NCBI GenBank assembly: GCA_001802655.1
Contig: MGZO01000106.1
Coordinates: 83,441-103,382, forward strand
Length of the DNA: 19,942 nt
Origin: Hydrogenophilales bacterium RIFOXYD1_FULL_62_11
GTDB lineage: Bacteria > Pseudomonadota > Gammaproteobacteria > Burkholderiales > Thiobacillaceae
Reading direction: 5' to 3'
Part shown: positions 7,528-15,886 of the stretch, in pieces
Position numbering within the stretch: position 1 is the first letter of the stretch
Layout: each line of letters opens with the position of its first letter
Made by a program: the position numbers and the translations under genes
Notes under the pieces: model-generated
The model's input: only the letters and a program-made list of their open reading frames with translations
Told to the model about the DNA's origin: nothing
The model's database searches: none

Positions 7528-8136
7528 CTAGACGACGGGCACGGTTTCCTTGAACGAGGCTCGTTCCATCAGCTTGTCCATCAGTTTCGCCAGGTTCGGG
7601 TGAGCGCCGCGCCAGTCGATTTCAGCAAAGCGCAGTTCGAGATAGCCCAGCATGCAACCGCAGGCAATATCGGCCAGCGTCATGCTGTTGCCGAGATACC
7701 AGGGCTTTTCACCGAGGGCTTCGGACAGCGCTTCCAGCCCGCGAAACAGCGTTTTCTGCTGCAGGGCCAGCCAGTCGCCGCTTTGCTGTTCGGGCGCACG
7801 CTTCCTTTCCAGAAACACCGCTACAGCGGCATCGATCACCCCATCCGCCAGGGCTTCTATGCCGCGCACAACCATGCGGGTTTTCGGTTCGCTGGGGATG
7901 AGATGGGCAACCGGGCTGATGTGATCGAGATACTCAACGATGACGCGCGAATCGAACACAGACACGCCGTCTTCCAGCACCAGCACGGGCACTTTGCCGA
8001 GCGGGTTGATCAACGCCACCGGGCCGTCAGGCAGCCAGGGGTTTTCAACCTGCAACTGGAACGGGATTTTCTTTTCAAGCAGAACCACACGGGCCTTGCG
8101 GCCGTAGGGGCTGGTGAGCGAGGTGACGAGTTTCAT
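7528..8136 (-). CDS. Glutathione S-transferase family protein, YibF-like
   Basis: The 202-residue product has the cytosolic GST layout. The N-terminal thioredoxin fold is MKLVTSLTSPYGRKARVVLL, with a candidate catalytic Ser9. The cis-proline is at residue 50 in NPLGKVPVLVLEDG, and the glutathione gamma-glutamyl site is DS (62-63). The all-helical C-terminal domain includes ALADGVIDA and MTLADIACGCMLGYLE. It resembles E. coli YibF throughout; the substrate is unknown. The start has GGGGAA upstream. The frame stays open further upstream but loses family character. It lies between msrA and thrC on the same strand; a role in redox or electrophile defence with msrA is only a guess. Confidence 0.9.
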   Translation of the reverse strand: MKLVTSLTSPYGRKARVVLLEKKIPFQLQVENPWLPDGPVALINPLGKVPVLVLEDGVSVFDSRVIVEYLDHISPVAHLIPSEPKTRMVVRGIEALADGVIDAAVAVFLERKRAPEQQSGDWLALQQKTLFRGLEALSEALGEKPWYLGNSMTLADIACGCMLGYLELRFAEIDWRGAHPNLAKLMDKLMERASFKETVPVV

Positions 8137-8368
8137 GCGGGTTCCCCGGAGGCGACTTGATTGGCCTGAATGTGGTTCGCCATTATCGCTTGCCGCAAGC
8201 GGCGTTCCAACCCGTTCACGCAACCGGGAAAAAACCTGGTTTCGAACCCCGCATGGCGCTTCATCATCGTCAGTTGCGCGGGTCGGTGCGCGGGAATACG
8301 ACTGGCCATTGGCGCAGACCGTGCACACTCGCACCACCGCCAACTGTTCAGCAAACGTTTCTGCTGCG
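8137..8368. other. Intergenic stretch between thrC and the GST gene
   Basis: 232 bp without a convincing gene. It holds a 7-bp inverted repeat with an A6 loop (8222-8241) that has one G-U pair on the plus strand and a mismatch on the minus strand, with no U-tract, so it is not a clear terminator. On the minus strand a 44-codon frame starting MMKRHAGF ends in an ATGA overlap with the GST start; it lacks a ribosome binding site and I do not call it. The promoter for the GST-msrA pair should lie here, but I cannot place it. Confidence 0.5.
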
Positions 8369-9799
8369 TCAGGATGAACCGACGTGGTCGACGATGAACT
8401 GCTTGACCGCATTGACGTCTGCATCCATCACATGCTTTTTTTGCGGTTGGGCTTCCAGGTCGGCGAGATCGGCCGGACGCACCGGTTCGATGCCAAGCGC
8501 CTCGCGGATAGCGTCGTCAAATTTGGCGGGCTGTGCGGTTTCCATGCAGATCAGCGGCACGCCAGGCTCGCGGTGTTCCATGCCCACCTTCAAACCATCG
8601 GCGGTGTGCGGGTCGATCAGGGTGCCGTAGACCTCGTACACCGTGCGGATGGTGTCGAGGCGGTTGGCGTGGTTACTCGAGCCCGAGACCATGCCGAACT
8701 CGGCGACGCGCTTGAACAGGCCGTCTGCATTCAGGTCGAAACTGCCACCGGATTCGACGGCGCCCCACAGGCTGCGGATTCTGGCGGCGTCGCGGCCGCT
8801 GAGATCGAAGATGAAACGCTCGAAGTTGGATGCCTTCGAGATATCCATGCTCGGGCTGGAGGTGTGTTGGGTTTCGGGGCGCGGACGGTAGACGCCGGTC
8901 TTGAAGAACTCGTCGAGCACGTCGTTCTCGTTGGTGGCAACGATCAGCTTGTTGATCGGCAGGCCCATCTGACGCGCGATGTGGCCGGCGCAGACGTTGC
9001 CGAAGTTGCCCGACGGCACCGAGAACGACACGCTCTGGTCGTTGCTGTGGGTCGCCGCGAAATAGGCCTTGAAGTAATACACGCTCTGCGCCGCAACACG
9101 CGCCCAGTTGATCGAATTGACCGCGCCGATGTGGTGCTTCGCCTTGAAATCCAGATCGTTCGACACCGCCTTGACCATGTCCTGGCACTGGTCGAACACG
9201 CCGCGGATCACCAGGTTGTGGATGTTGGCGTCCTGCAATGCATACATCTGCGCCTGCTGGAAGCGCGTCATGCCGTGCTCGGGCGACAGCATGAACACGC
9301 GCACACCGCGCTTGCCGCGCATCGCGTATTCGGCAGCCGAACCGGTGTCGCCGGAGGTGGCGCCGAGGATGTTCAGTTCGCCGCCGGTTTTCGCAAGCGC
9401 GTACTCGAACAAATTGCCGAGCAGCTGCATCGCCATGTCCTTGAATGCCAGCGTCGGCCCGTTCGACAGCGCCAGAATGTGCAGGCCGGGTTCCAGGGTT
9501 TTCAGCGGGGCGATATCGGCCGCGTTTTCCTTGTCAGTGACATAGCGATAGACGTCGGCCGTGTAGGTCTTGTCGATCAGCGCGCGCAGGTCCTCATGCG
9601 GGATGTCGTCGATCAGGCGCGACAGCACGGCGAAGGCCAGTTCGGCATAGCCCATGCCGCGCATCGCCGCGAGCTCGTCGGCGCTGAAACGCGGATACGA
9701 TTCCGGCACATACAGGCCACCATCGCTGGCCAGACCACCGAGCAGGATTTCGGAGAAGCGAAGTTGCGGGGCGAGGCCGCGCGTGCTGAGGTAGTTCAT
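8369..9799 (-). CDS. thrC: Threonine synthase
   Basis: A PLP enzyme that converts O-phosphohomoserine to threonine, the last step of the pathway. It is 476 residues, the long form seen in proteobacteria and fungi. The N-terminus MNYLSTRGLAPQLRFSEILL is family-typical. The PLP lysine is Lys120 in SNGPTLAFKDMAMQ, and the phosphate-binding loop is GATSGDTGSAAEYA (147-160). NSINWARVAAQSVYYF and VPSGNFGNVCAGHIA are further conserved blocks. It starts 11 bp after hom with AAAAAGG as ribosome binding site, so hom and thrC are co-transcribed and supply consecutive steps apart from thrB, which is not in the window. Confidence 0.97.
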   Translation of the reverse strand: MNYLSTRGLAPQLRFSEILLGGLASDGGLYVPESYPRFSADELAAMRGMGYAELAFAVLSRLIDDIPHEDLRALIDKTYTADVYRYVTDKENAADIAPLKTLEPGLHILALSNGPTLAFKDMAMQLLGNLFEYALAKTGGELNILGATSGDTGSAAEYAMRGKRGVRVFMLSPEHGMTRFQQAQMYALQDANIHNLVIRGVFDQCQDMVKAVSNDLDFKAKHHIGAVNSINWARVAAQSVYYFKAYFAATHSNDQSVSFSVPSGNFGNVCAGHIARQMGLPINKLIVATNENDVLDEFFKTGVYRPRPETQHTSSPSMDISKASNFERFIFDLSGRDAARIRSLWGAVESGGSFDLNADGLFKRVAEFGMVSGSSNHANRLDTIRTVYEVYGTLIDPHTADGLKVGMEHREPGVPLICMETAQPAKFDDAIREALGIEPVRPADLADLEAQPQKKHVMDADVNAVKQFIVDHVGSS

Positions 9800-9810
9800 G
9801 TCTGACCTTT

Positions 9811-11124
9811 TTACTTGGACGCCAGCTCTTCGAGGCGGATGCGCATCACTTGCCCCGCCACCGTGTCGAGCGCTTCGATCTTGGCGATTGCCGCGTTGAT
9901 ATTCTTCTCCACCGTGATGTGGGTCAGCAGGATGATGTTGACCTGCACTTCCCCTTCGGCCGGCTCCTTCTGCACCATGGCGTCGATCGAGATGTTGCTG
10001 TCGGCCAGGATGCGGGTGATGTCGGCCAGCACGCCGGGACGGTCGAACGCACGCAGACGCAGGTAATACGCGGTGCGCACTTCGTCCATCGGCAGGATCG
10101 GCGTGTCGGACAACTGATCGGGCTGGAACGCCAGATGCGGCACCCGATGGTGCGGGTCGGCGGTGTGCAGGCGGGTGACGTCGACCAGATCGGCCACCAC
10201 GGCGGACGCGGTCGGCTCGGCGCCTGCGCCGGCGCCGTAGTACAGCGTCGGGCCGACGGCGTCGCCCTTCACCAGCACGGCGTTCATCGCGCCATCGACG
10301 TTGGCGATCAGGCGGCGCTCGGGAATCAGCGTCGGATGCACGCGCAACTCGATGCCGTTTTCGGCACGGCGGGCAATGCCCAGCAGCTTGATGCGGTAGC
10401 CGAGTTCTTCGGCGTACTGCACGTCTTCGCGCGTGAGTTTGGAAATGCCTTCGGTATAGGCCTTGTCGAACTGCATCGGGATGCCGAACGCAATTGCCGA
10501 CAGGATGGTGAGCTTGTGCGCGGCATCAATGCCTTCGATGTCAAAGGTCGGGTCGGCTTCGGCGTAGCCCAGGGCCTGCGCCTGCTTCAGCACGTCTTCA
10601 AACGCTGCGCCCTTGTCGCGCATTTCGGTGAGGATGAAGTTGCTGGTGCCGTTGATGATCCCGGCCAGCCACTCGATGCGGTTGGCCGTGAGGCCCTCGC
10701 GCAGCGCCTTGATGATGGGAATGCCGCCCGCCACCGCCGCCTCGAACGCGACCATCACGCCCTTGGCCTGCGCCGCCGCAAAGATTTCGTTGCCGTATTT
10801 GGCGACCAGATGCTTGTTGGCGGTGACCACGTGCTTGCCGTTGGCGATCGCCTGCATCACCAGCTCGCGCGCCGGCTCCAGCCCGCCTATCAGTTCGACC
10901 ACGATATCGATTTCGGGGTCGTCGACCACGTCGAACGGGTTGATCGTCAGCGGCAGATCGCCCGCCAGCAGTTTGGCTTTTTCAAGATCACGCACCGCCG
11001 CGCGCACCACGCGGATTTCGCGCCCGGCGCGACGGGTGATTTCTTCGGCATTGCGGCGCAGCACGGTCAGCGTGCCGCCACCGACGGTTCCCAGGCCCAG
11101 CAGGCCGACGTTGATGGGTTTCAT
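9811..11124 (-). CDS. hom: Homoserine dehydrogenase
   Basis: It reduces aspartate semialdehyde to homoserine with NAD(P)H, at the branch to threonine, methionine and isoleucine. The 437-residue product has the Rossmann motif GLLGLGTVGGG (7-17), the catalytic region TANKHLVAKYG (101-111) with Lys104, and GYAEADPTFDIEGIDAAHKL (187-205) with the catalytic Asp/Lys. A C-terminal ACT domain (about 353-428, YYLRLRAFDRPGVLADIT) indicates feedback control by threonine, as in other monofunctional Hom enzymes. There is no aspartokinase fusion. It lies 29 bp after alaA and 11 bp before thrC, so the three probably form one transcript. Confidence 0.97.
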   Translation of the reverse strand: MKPINVGLLGLGTVGGGTLTVLRRNAEEITRRAGREIRVVRAAVRDLEKAKLLAGDLPLTINPFDVVDDPEIDIVVELIGGLEPARELVMQAIANGKHVVTANKHLVAKYGNEIFAAAQAKGVMVAFEAAVAGGIPIIKALREGLTANRIEWLAGIINGTSNFILTEMRDKGAAFEDVLKQAQALGYAEADPTFDIEGIDAAHKLTILSAIAFGIPMQFDKAYTEGISKLTREDVQYAEELGYRIKLLGIARRAENGIELRVHPTLIPERRLIANVDGAMNAVLVKGDAVGPTLYYGAGAGAEPTASAVVADLVDVTRLHTADPHHRVPHLAFQPDQLSDTPILPMDEVRTAYYLRLRAFDRPGVLADITRILADSNISIDAMVQKEPAEGEVQVNIILLTHITVEKNINAAIAKIEALDTVAGQVMRIRLEELASK

Positions 11125-11153
11125 TAATAAAGGATCTCAGTCAAAAAGGGGAA

Positions 11154-12398
11154 TCAACGATGCGTGCGATTGCGGTCAAGGAACCGGCTCATGCGCCCGA
11201 TCGCCTCGGTCAGGTCTTCCTCATGTGGCAGGAACACCACCCGGATGTGGTCCGGATGCGGCCAGTTGAACCCGCTGCCTTGCACCACCAGCACACGTTC
11301 CTCTTCCAGCAGGTTGAGGATGAATTTCTGGTCGTCGCTGATGTGGTACTGCTTGGGATCGAGCCGCGGGAACAGATACATCGCCGCCTTGGGCTTGAAA
11401 CACGTCACGCCGGGAATCAGCGTCAGTAGCTCATGCGCCAGATCGCGCTGGCGCGTCAACCGGCCGCTCGGTGCGACCAGGTCGTTGATGCTCTGGTAGC
11501 CGCCGAGCGCGGTCTGGATCGCGTACTGCCCGGGCACGTTGGAACACAGGCGCATCGACGCCAGCATGTTCAGGCCTTCCAGATAATCCCGCGCGTGGCG
11601 CTTGTCGCCCGACACGATCAACCAGCCCGAACGGTAACCGCAGGCGCGGTAGTTTTTCGACAGGCCATTAAACGTGACGATCAATACATCGTCGGCCAGT
11701 GAGGCCATCGAGGTGTGAATCGCACCGTCGTACAACACCTTATCGTAGATTTCGTCGGCGTAGACGATGAGCTGGTGTTGACGCGCGATTTCCAGGATTT
11801 CCAGCAGCAGTTCGGTCGGGTACAGCGCACCGGTTGGATTGTTCGGGTTGATGACGACGATGGCGCGCGTGTTGGACGTGATCTTGGCGCGGATGTCGTC
11901 CAGATCGGGCAGCCAGCCCGCACCTTCGTCGCACAGATAGTGGCGCGGCTTGCCGCCGCCCAGGCTCACTGCCGCTGTCCACAACGGATAATCCGGTGCC
12001 GGTACCAGCACCTCGTCATTGTTGTTCAACAGCGCCTGCATCGACATCACGATCAGTTCGGAGACGCCGTTGCCGACAAAAATATCGTCAATCTGCACCC
12101 CGGCAATTCCCTTGCGCTGGGTCTCGTGCATGATCGCCTTGCGCGCCGAAAACAGCCCTTTTGAATCGCTGTAGCCCGAGGCGTTCGGCAGATTCAGGAT
12201 CACGTCCTGTACGATTTCTTCCGGCGCTTCAAAGCCAAACGGCGCAGGATTGCCGATATTCAGCTTGATGATGCGTTGGCCTTCTTCCTCCATCTGCCGC
12301 GCGCGCGCCATCACCGGCCCGCGGATGTCGTAGCAGACGCGGTCGAGTTTGGTTGATTTATGGATGGTGCGTAAGCGTGGCGTAGTGTCGGCCGTCAC
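11154..12398 (-). CDS. alaA: Alanine transaminase, AlaA type
   Basis: A class I/II PLP aminotransferase closely resembling E. coli AlaA (YfbQ), which makes alanine from pyruvate and glutamate. The 414-residue product has KLDRVCYDIRGPV at 17-29, NIGNPAPFGF at 48-57, NPNNPTG at 184-190, DEIYDKVLYD at 215-224 and the PLP lysine Lys248 in NGLSKNYR. The first codon is GTG, chosen because AAGGA lies about 6 nt upstream and the first residues lead straight into the conserved KSTKLDRVCYD. It is first in the alaA-hom-thrC run, behind a likely sigma-70 promoter. The exact substrate in this organism is inferred from similarity. Confidence 0.93.
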   Translation of the reverse strand: MTADTTPRLRTIHKSTKLDRVCYDIRGPVMARARQMEEEGQRIIKLNIGNPAPFGFEAPEEIVQDVILNLPNASGYSDSKGLFSARKAIMHETQRKGIAGVQIDDIFVGNGVSELIVMSMQALLNNNDEVLVPAPDYPLWTAAVSLGGGKPRHYLCDEGAGWLPDLDDIRAKITSNTRAIVVINPNNPTGALYPTELLLEILEIARQHQLIVYADEIYDKVLYDGAIHTSMASLADDVLIVTFNGLSKNYRACGYRSGWLIVSGDKRHARDYLEGLNMLASMRLCSNVPGQYAIQTALGGYQSINDLVAPSGRLTRQRDLAHELLTLIPGVTCFKPKAAMYLFPRLDPKQYHISDDQKFILNLLEEERVLVVQGSGFNWPHPDHIRVVFLPHEEDLTEAIGRMSRFLDRNRTHR

Positions 12399-12457
12399 AG
12401 CGAATCCTTGTCAAGCTGCGTAAAATCAAGGCCATGCAACACCTTGTAAAGCGTGGA

Positions 12458-12486
12458 ATTTTACCGGAGCCGCCCTGCCCGGGCAA
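12458..12486 (-). promoter_or_regulatory. Sigma-70-like promoter for alaA-hom-thrC
   Basis: On the minus strand TTGCCC (12486-12481) and TAAAAT (12463-12458) are separated by exactly 17 nt. Transcription would start near 12451, giving a leader of about 53 nt before the GTG of alaA. A second TAAAAT on the plus strand (12421-12426) may serve the divergent Mth938-domain gene, but it has no matching -35. Confidence 0.5.
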
Positions 12487-12538
12487 ACCCAAAGCCATCC
12501 CGCGCGCCTGCAACCCTTCAATCTGCTAAGGTTTCAGC

Positions 12539-12934
12539 ATGAAACTGCACCTCAACACCGACGCCGGCCAAAGGCTGTTTACCGGCTATGACACCGATCA
12601 TGTCCTGATCAACGACCAACGTTTTGATGCCAGCCTGCTGTTGAGCGCACAAGGCATCGAGATCGCACCGTGGGCCGGGCTGGGTTTTGACGCGCTCACC
12701 GCTGCGCATTTCGAGTGGCTGGCCCAGCACAAGCTGGACATTCTGCTGCTGGGCACCGGCACCCGCCTGCGCTTCCCGCACCCCTCGCTTACACGCGCCC
12801 TGACCGAGGCACGCATCGGCCTCGAAGTGATGGACATTGGCGCGCTGTGCCGCACCTACAATTTTCTTGCGACCGAAGGCCGCAATGTGGGCGCTGCGCT
12901 GTTAATCGAGCCGGATCACCTGCCCCTGTTGTAA
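12539..12934 (+). CDS. Mth938-like domain protein (DUF498 family)
   Basis: The 131-residue soluble product matches the Mth938/DUF498 fold family, whose eukaryotic member NDUFAF3 helps assemble respiratory complex I; the bacterial role is not settled. Recognisable features are the central LDILLLGTGTRLRFPHPSL and the C-terminal block GLEVMDIGALCRTYNFLATEGR followed by NVGAALL, the family's best-conserved part. There is no signal peptide or membrane segment. The ATG has AAGG about 8 nt upstream. It stands alone on the plus strand, divergent from alaA, and its last 33 bp overlap the 3' end of the MBL-fold gene on the other strand. Confidence 0.87.
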   Translation: MKLHLNTDAGQRLFTGYDTDHVLINDQRFDASLLLSAQGIEIAPWAGLGFDALTAAHFEWLAQHKLDILLLGTGTRLRFPHPSLTRALTEARIGLEVMDIGALCRTYNFLATEGRNVGAALLIEPDHLPLL

Positions 12935-13669
12935 GGCCGTCAGCTTCCAGTCCGGTGCGGCGGTACGCAGTTCATCCATGATCGCCGCCTCGTTGCCTGG
13001 CTTGAGATGGGTGATCCAAACTTCGGGATGCACACTGAGCCCAGCCAGTTCGACCGCCAGCGAATCCGGCCAGTGGTGCTGCGACTCACGCGCAATGCCG
13101 GCGAACGCATTTTCGAACGAGGTTTCGACAATAAGATGGCGCAGGTCAGGGATGGCATTCAACGCAGCGACGAAGGCATCGCTATGGGTGGTGTCGCCGC
13201 TGAACACCAGGCTACCCGCCGGGGTGCGAATCTGGAGACCGCAAGCCGGCACCACATGCTGCACCGGCAACGGGGTAAAGCTGCGCTGCCCCAACGTACA
13301 CGTTGCGCCGAGAGGCAGGGGTTCGAAGCGCAACCACGGCGTATCAATGCTGGGGATCTCGCGAAAATCCGGCCACAGCCGCCAGTTGAACAAGTCTGCC
13401 GCGAGAATATCCAGCACCTCGGGCAGGGCATGCACCACAACCGGGGCTGACCGTTTTTCCCCCACGACGTCGAGCAACAACGGCAACCCCAGCACATGAT
13501 CGAGATGCGAATGGGTGATGAAGACGTGATCGATCGCCAGCAGTTGTTCAAAGTCCAGCGTGGTGATGCCGGTTCCGGCATCGACCAGGATGTCGTCGTC
13601 GACCAGAAAGGACGTGGTCTGTCGGCCGTCGCCGATGCCTCCGCTGCAACCGAGGATGCTGAATTTCAT
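12902..13669 (-). CDS. MBL-fold hydrolase, probable 3',5'-cyclic-nucleotide phosphodiesterase
   Basis: A 255-residue metallo-beta-lactamase-fold protein. Metal-site residues are visible in order: HSHLDH (53-58), His138 in VQHVVP, Asp159 in SGDTTHSD and His221 in ITHLKPGNE. The stretch HSHLDHVLGLPLLLD follows most of the class II cyclic-nucleotide phosphodiesterase signature (H-x-H-L-D-H-hydrophobic-x-G-hydrophobic), although the next position is Pro and the Ser-Ala/Pro end is absent. FSILGCSGGIGDGRQTTSFLV is the usual first strands. There is no signal peptide, so it should be cytoplasmic. It begins 18 bp after the adenylate cyclase gene, which strongly suggests that it degrades cAMP. A general MBL esterase or RNase Z-like role is the alternative. 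Confidence 0.8.
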   Translation of the reverse strand: MKFSILGCSGGIGDGRQTTSFLVDDDILVDAGTGITTLDFEQLLAIDHVFITHSHLDHVLGLPLLLDVVGEKRSAPVVVHALPEVLDILAADLFNWRLWPDFREIPSIDTPWLRFEPLPLGATCTLGQRSFTPLPVQHVVPACGLQIRTPAGSLVFSGDTTHSDAFVAALNAIPDLRHLIVETSFENAFAGIARESQHHWPDSLAVELAGLSVHPEVWITHLKPGNEAAIMDELRTAAPDWKLTALQQGQVIRLD

Positions 13670-13687
13670 GGCTGGTTTATTCCGTCT

Positions 13688-15886
13688 TTATTTGGTTGTG
13701 TAGACAAACACCCCGTCCCAGTCAGCGGGCGGCGGAGCGGTGCGAAAGTGCACAATGCGCTCAAGATAGATATCGTAAAGCGTGCGCGGCGCGCGCGCGT
13801 TGAGCGCGTGTAAGGCCGCTTCGGCGGCATCCCAGTCCTGCGCCTGATACTGCGCGAACGCGGACTCGAACGCAGCCGCATCGGCTTTCAGGGGGTCAGG
13901 CAAACCGGCGATCGCCCCGAGCGGCTCGTAAATCGCCACCGGCAAGGCCTTGCCCTTGACCCGCACCTCGTCGACTTTCATGAAGGCGTGCAACGGGTCG
14001 GCTTCGACCGTCGGCTGAGTGGCAAGGATGCCGACGCCATACTGCTTGGTAATGCCTTCGAGCCGCGAGCCCAGGTTCACCGCATCGCCCATCACGGTGT
14101 AGGACTGACGAAACTCCGAGCCCATGTTGCCGACGCTCATGCGGCCGGTATTGACCCCGACGCCGATTTTCAACTCGGGCCAGTTGCGCGCGGCGAATTC
14201 CTGGTTAAGTTGCGGCAGGGCGGCCTGCATGTCGAGCGCGGTCTGCACCGCCCGGCTGGCATGATCGCTCAAATCCACCGGCGCGTTCCAGAATGCCATG
14301 ATGGCGTCGCCGATGTATTTATCGATGGTGCCACGCTGCTGCTGCACGATGCGGGTCATGGTCGACAGATAGGCGTTGAGCACGGCGGCGAGCTCGGCCG
14401 GCGGCAGCTTTTCGGAAAAGTCGGTGAAGCCACGAATATCGGAAAACAGCACGCTCATCTCGCGCGACTGGCCTTCCATGGTGTAGTGCGCCGGGTCCAG
14501 GCTCATTTCAGCCGCAAGTTCGGGCGGCACATACTGGCCGAACAATTTGGTCATCTGGCGTTTGCTGCGCGTTGTGGCAAAAAACCCATAAGCGGTGTTG
14601 AGCGCATACAACCCCGCCACCGTGAGCATCGGCGCGGCCATCGGCACCACCCAGAACCGTATCCAGGCAGCAGCGTAGGCCGCCGCCAGCGCAGCAAGCA
14701 ACAGCAGCGTGGTGGCCAATCCGATCAGTGGACCGAAGCGCAGCAGCACAACGACCAGCAGCCCCCCAAGCAGCAGCACAGCCAGCACGCGTACATCGTT
14801 GGCCCACGGCGGGGTTATGCGGGTCGTGCCGTCAAGCATGCCCGCAATCAGGTTGGCATGGATTTCCACGCCGGGAAAACGGTTCGAGAACGGCGTCACC
14901 CGCAGATCGGCCAGTCCCGGAGCGGTGGATCCCAGCAGAACAATCCGGTTTTCCAGTTGCGCCAGCGGGGCTGTGCCCGCCAACACCGTGCCTGCCGAGA
15001 TGTAGGGGAACGGCGCACCCGCGCGATACGGCACATGCACAGTGCCGTCGGCCCCCAGCGGCACGCGCAGGCCGCCGACCTCGATCCACGGCGTGGCGTA
15101 GTGCCGCCCCAGCACACGGGTTTTTTCAACGCCCGCGCTCACCGGATCGCCGCCGAAAGCCACCCGCAATGTGGAAGCGGACAAGGCCAGATAGGTAGCG
15201 GCGCCATACGGCGTCAGCAACTGCATTTGCCGCGCGGTGCCATCGGCATCGGCCAGCATGTTGAAAAATCCCGCGCCTTGCGCCGCGTTCTGGAATATCG
15301 CCAGATTCGCACCATAGCCCGTGGGCGCGCCCTCGCCCAGTGCCACGGGCAGCGAGGGGGGCGGCAAGCTGCCGGTTTTGGCATCGCCGGAGCCTGCGGG
15401 GATGAAGTAATAGCCCAGTGAAATGGGTCGCCCGGCCAGCGCCTGGGCAAAGCGGGCGTCGTAGTCGAGGCGCGGCGCAAGTTGCTTGAGCGCGGCCTGA
15501 AAGTCGCGATTTGCGCCCAGGTCGTGCTGCGCCAGTCGTTTCAGGGAATCCAGCCCCGAACTGGTGTCGGGCTCAGCAAACACCACGTCAAACCCGACCG
15601 CCGCTACGCCATAGCGATCGAACAATTGATCGACCAGCTGCGCCATCTGGTCGCGGTTCCAGGGCCAGCGACCCACACTTTTCAGACTGGCTTCGTCGAT
15701 ATCCAGGATGGCGACGCGATCATCGAGACCGGACGGCGCAGTCCACCTCAGCCCGCTGTCATACAACCAGGCTTCGGCACGCTGCATCGGGGCGATCACG
15801 ATCAGCCCCGCTGCATGCGCCGCCATCAGCAGGACAAACAGCGCCGACAACGCAGCCTGCGTCAGCCTCGACGACAGACGCGTCAC
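13688..15886 (-). CDS. CHASE2-domain class III adenylate cyclase
   Basis: A 732-residue membrane enzyme predicted to make cAMP from ATP. One N-terminal helix (about 8-32) leads into a periplasmic CHASE2 sensor (about 35-360, with DDRVAILDIDEASLKSVGRWPW and FPGVEIHANLIAGML). Three helices follow (364-383, 388-410, 412-436), then a short linker and the cyclase domain (about 470-655). Metal aspartates are Asp483 (FSDIRGFT) and Asp527 (KYIGDAIMAF). Lys523 and Thr597 (SYTVMGDAVN) are the class IIIb adenine-selecting pair, and Asn604 and Arg608 are the transition-state residues; all are present, so it should be active. The tail (668-710) looks TPR-like. The start is GTG, overlapping the M48 stop as GTGA. 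The ligand of CHASE2 is unknown. Confidence 0.93.
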   Translation of the reverse strand: MTRLSSRLTQAALSALFVLLMAAHAAGLIVIAPMQRAEAWLYDSGLRWTAPSGLDDRVAILDIDEASLKSVGRWPWNRDQMAQLVDQLFDRYGVAAVGFDVVFAEPDTSSGLDSLKRLAQHDLGANRDFQAALKQLAPRLDYDARFAQALAGRPISLGYYFIPAGSGDAKTGSLPPPSLPVALGEGAPTGYGANLAIFQNAAQGAGFFNMLADADGTARQMQLLTPYGAATYLALSASTLRVAFGGDPVSAGVEKTRVLGRHYATPWIEVGGLRVPLGADGTVHVPYRAGAPFPYISAGTVLAGTAPLAQLENRIVLLGSTAPGLADLRVTPFSNRFPGVEIHANLIAGMLDGTTRITPPWANDVRVLAVLLLGGLLVVVLLRFGPLIGLATTLLLLAALAAAYAAAWIRFWVVPMAAPMLTVAGLYALNTAYGFFATTRSKRQMTKLFGQYVPPELAAEMSLDPAHYTMEGQSREMSVLFSDIRGFTDFSEKLPPAELAAVLNAYLSTMTRIVQQQRGTIDKYIGDAIMAFWNAPVDLSDHASRAVQTALDMQAALPQLNQEFAARNWPELKIGVGVNTGRMSVGNMGSEFRQSYTVMGDAVNLGSRLEGITKQYGVGILATQPTVEADPLHAFMKVDEVRVKGKALPVAIYEPLGAIAGLPDPLKADAAAFESAFAQYQAQDWDAAEAALHALNARAPRTLYDIYLERIVHFRTAPPPADWDGVFVYTTK

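Noticed and set aside
8222..8241. Inverted repeat with A-rich loop as a terminator for thrC
   Set aside because: On the thrC strand the stem has a central mismatch and no T-run follows it.
8236..8256. T-loop-like GGTTCGAAACC sequence on the minus strand, as in a tRNA
   Set aside because: The flanking bases do not pair as a 5-bp T-stem and no acceptor or anticodon arm can be built around it.
8133..8354. Minus-strand frame of up to 73 codons ending in an ATGA overlap with the GST-like start
   Set aside because: Any gene starting ATGA creates such a stop in the shifted frame. There is no ribosome binding site, no recognisable domain, and the upstream frame is short enough to be open by chance at this GC content.
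8384..9805. 473-codon plus-strand open frame antisense to thrC
   Set aside because: It is the shadow of a GC-rich gene in the opposite frame; its composition (Arg, His, Val, Asp rich) is typical of such shadows and it has no domain, while thrC is unmistakable.
9850..11127. 425-codon plus-strand open frame antisense to hom
   Set aside because: Same shadow effect; hom shows full catalytic and ACT motifs on the other strand.
12434..12529. 31-codon plus-strand frame (MQHLVKRGILPEPP...) before the Mth938-domain gene
   Set aside because: No ribosome binding site and no recognisable family; it overlaps the alaA promoter and is most likely leader sequence.
13988..15421. 477-codon plus-strand open frame antisense to the cyclase
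   Set aside because: Composition rich in Arg, His and Gln with no family features; the minus-strand cyclase explains the region completely.
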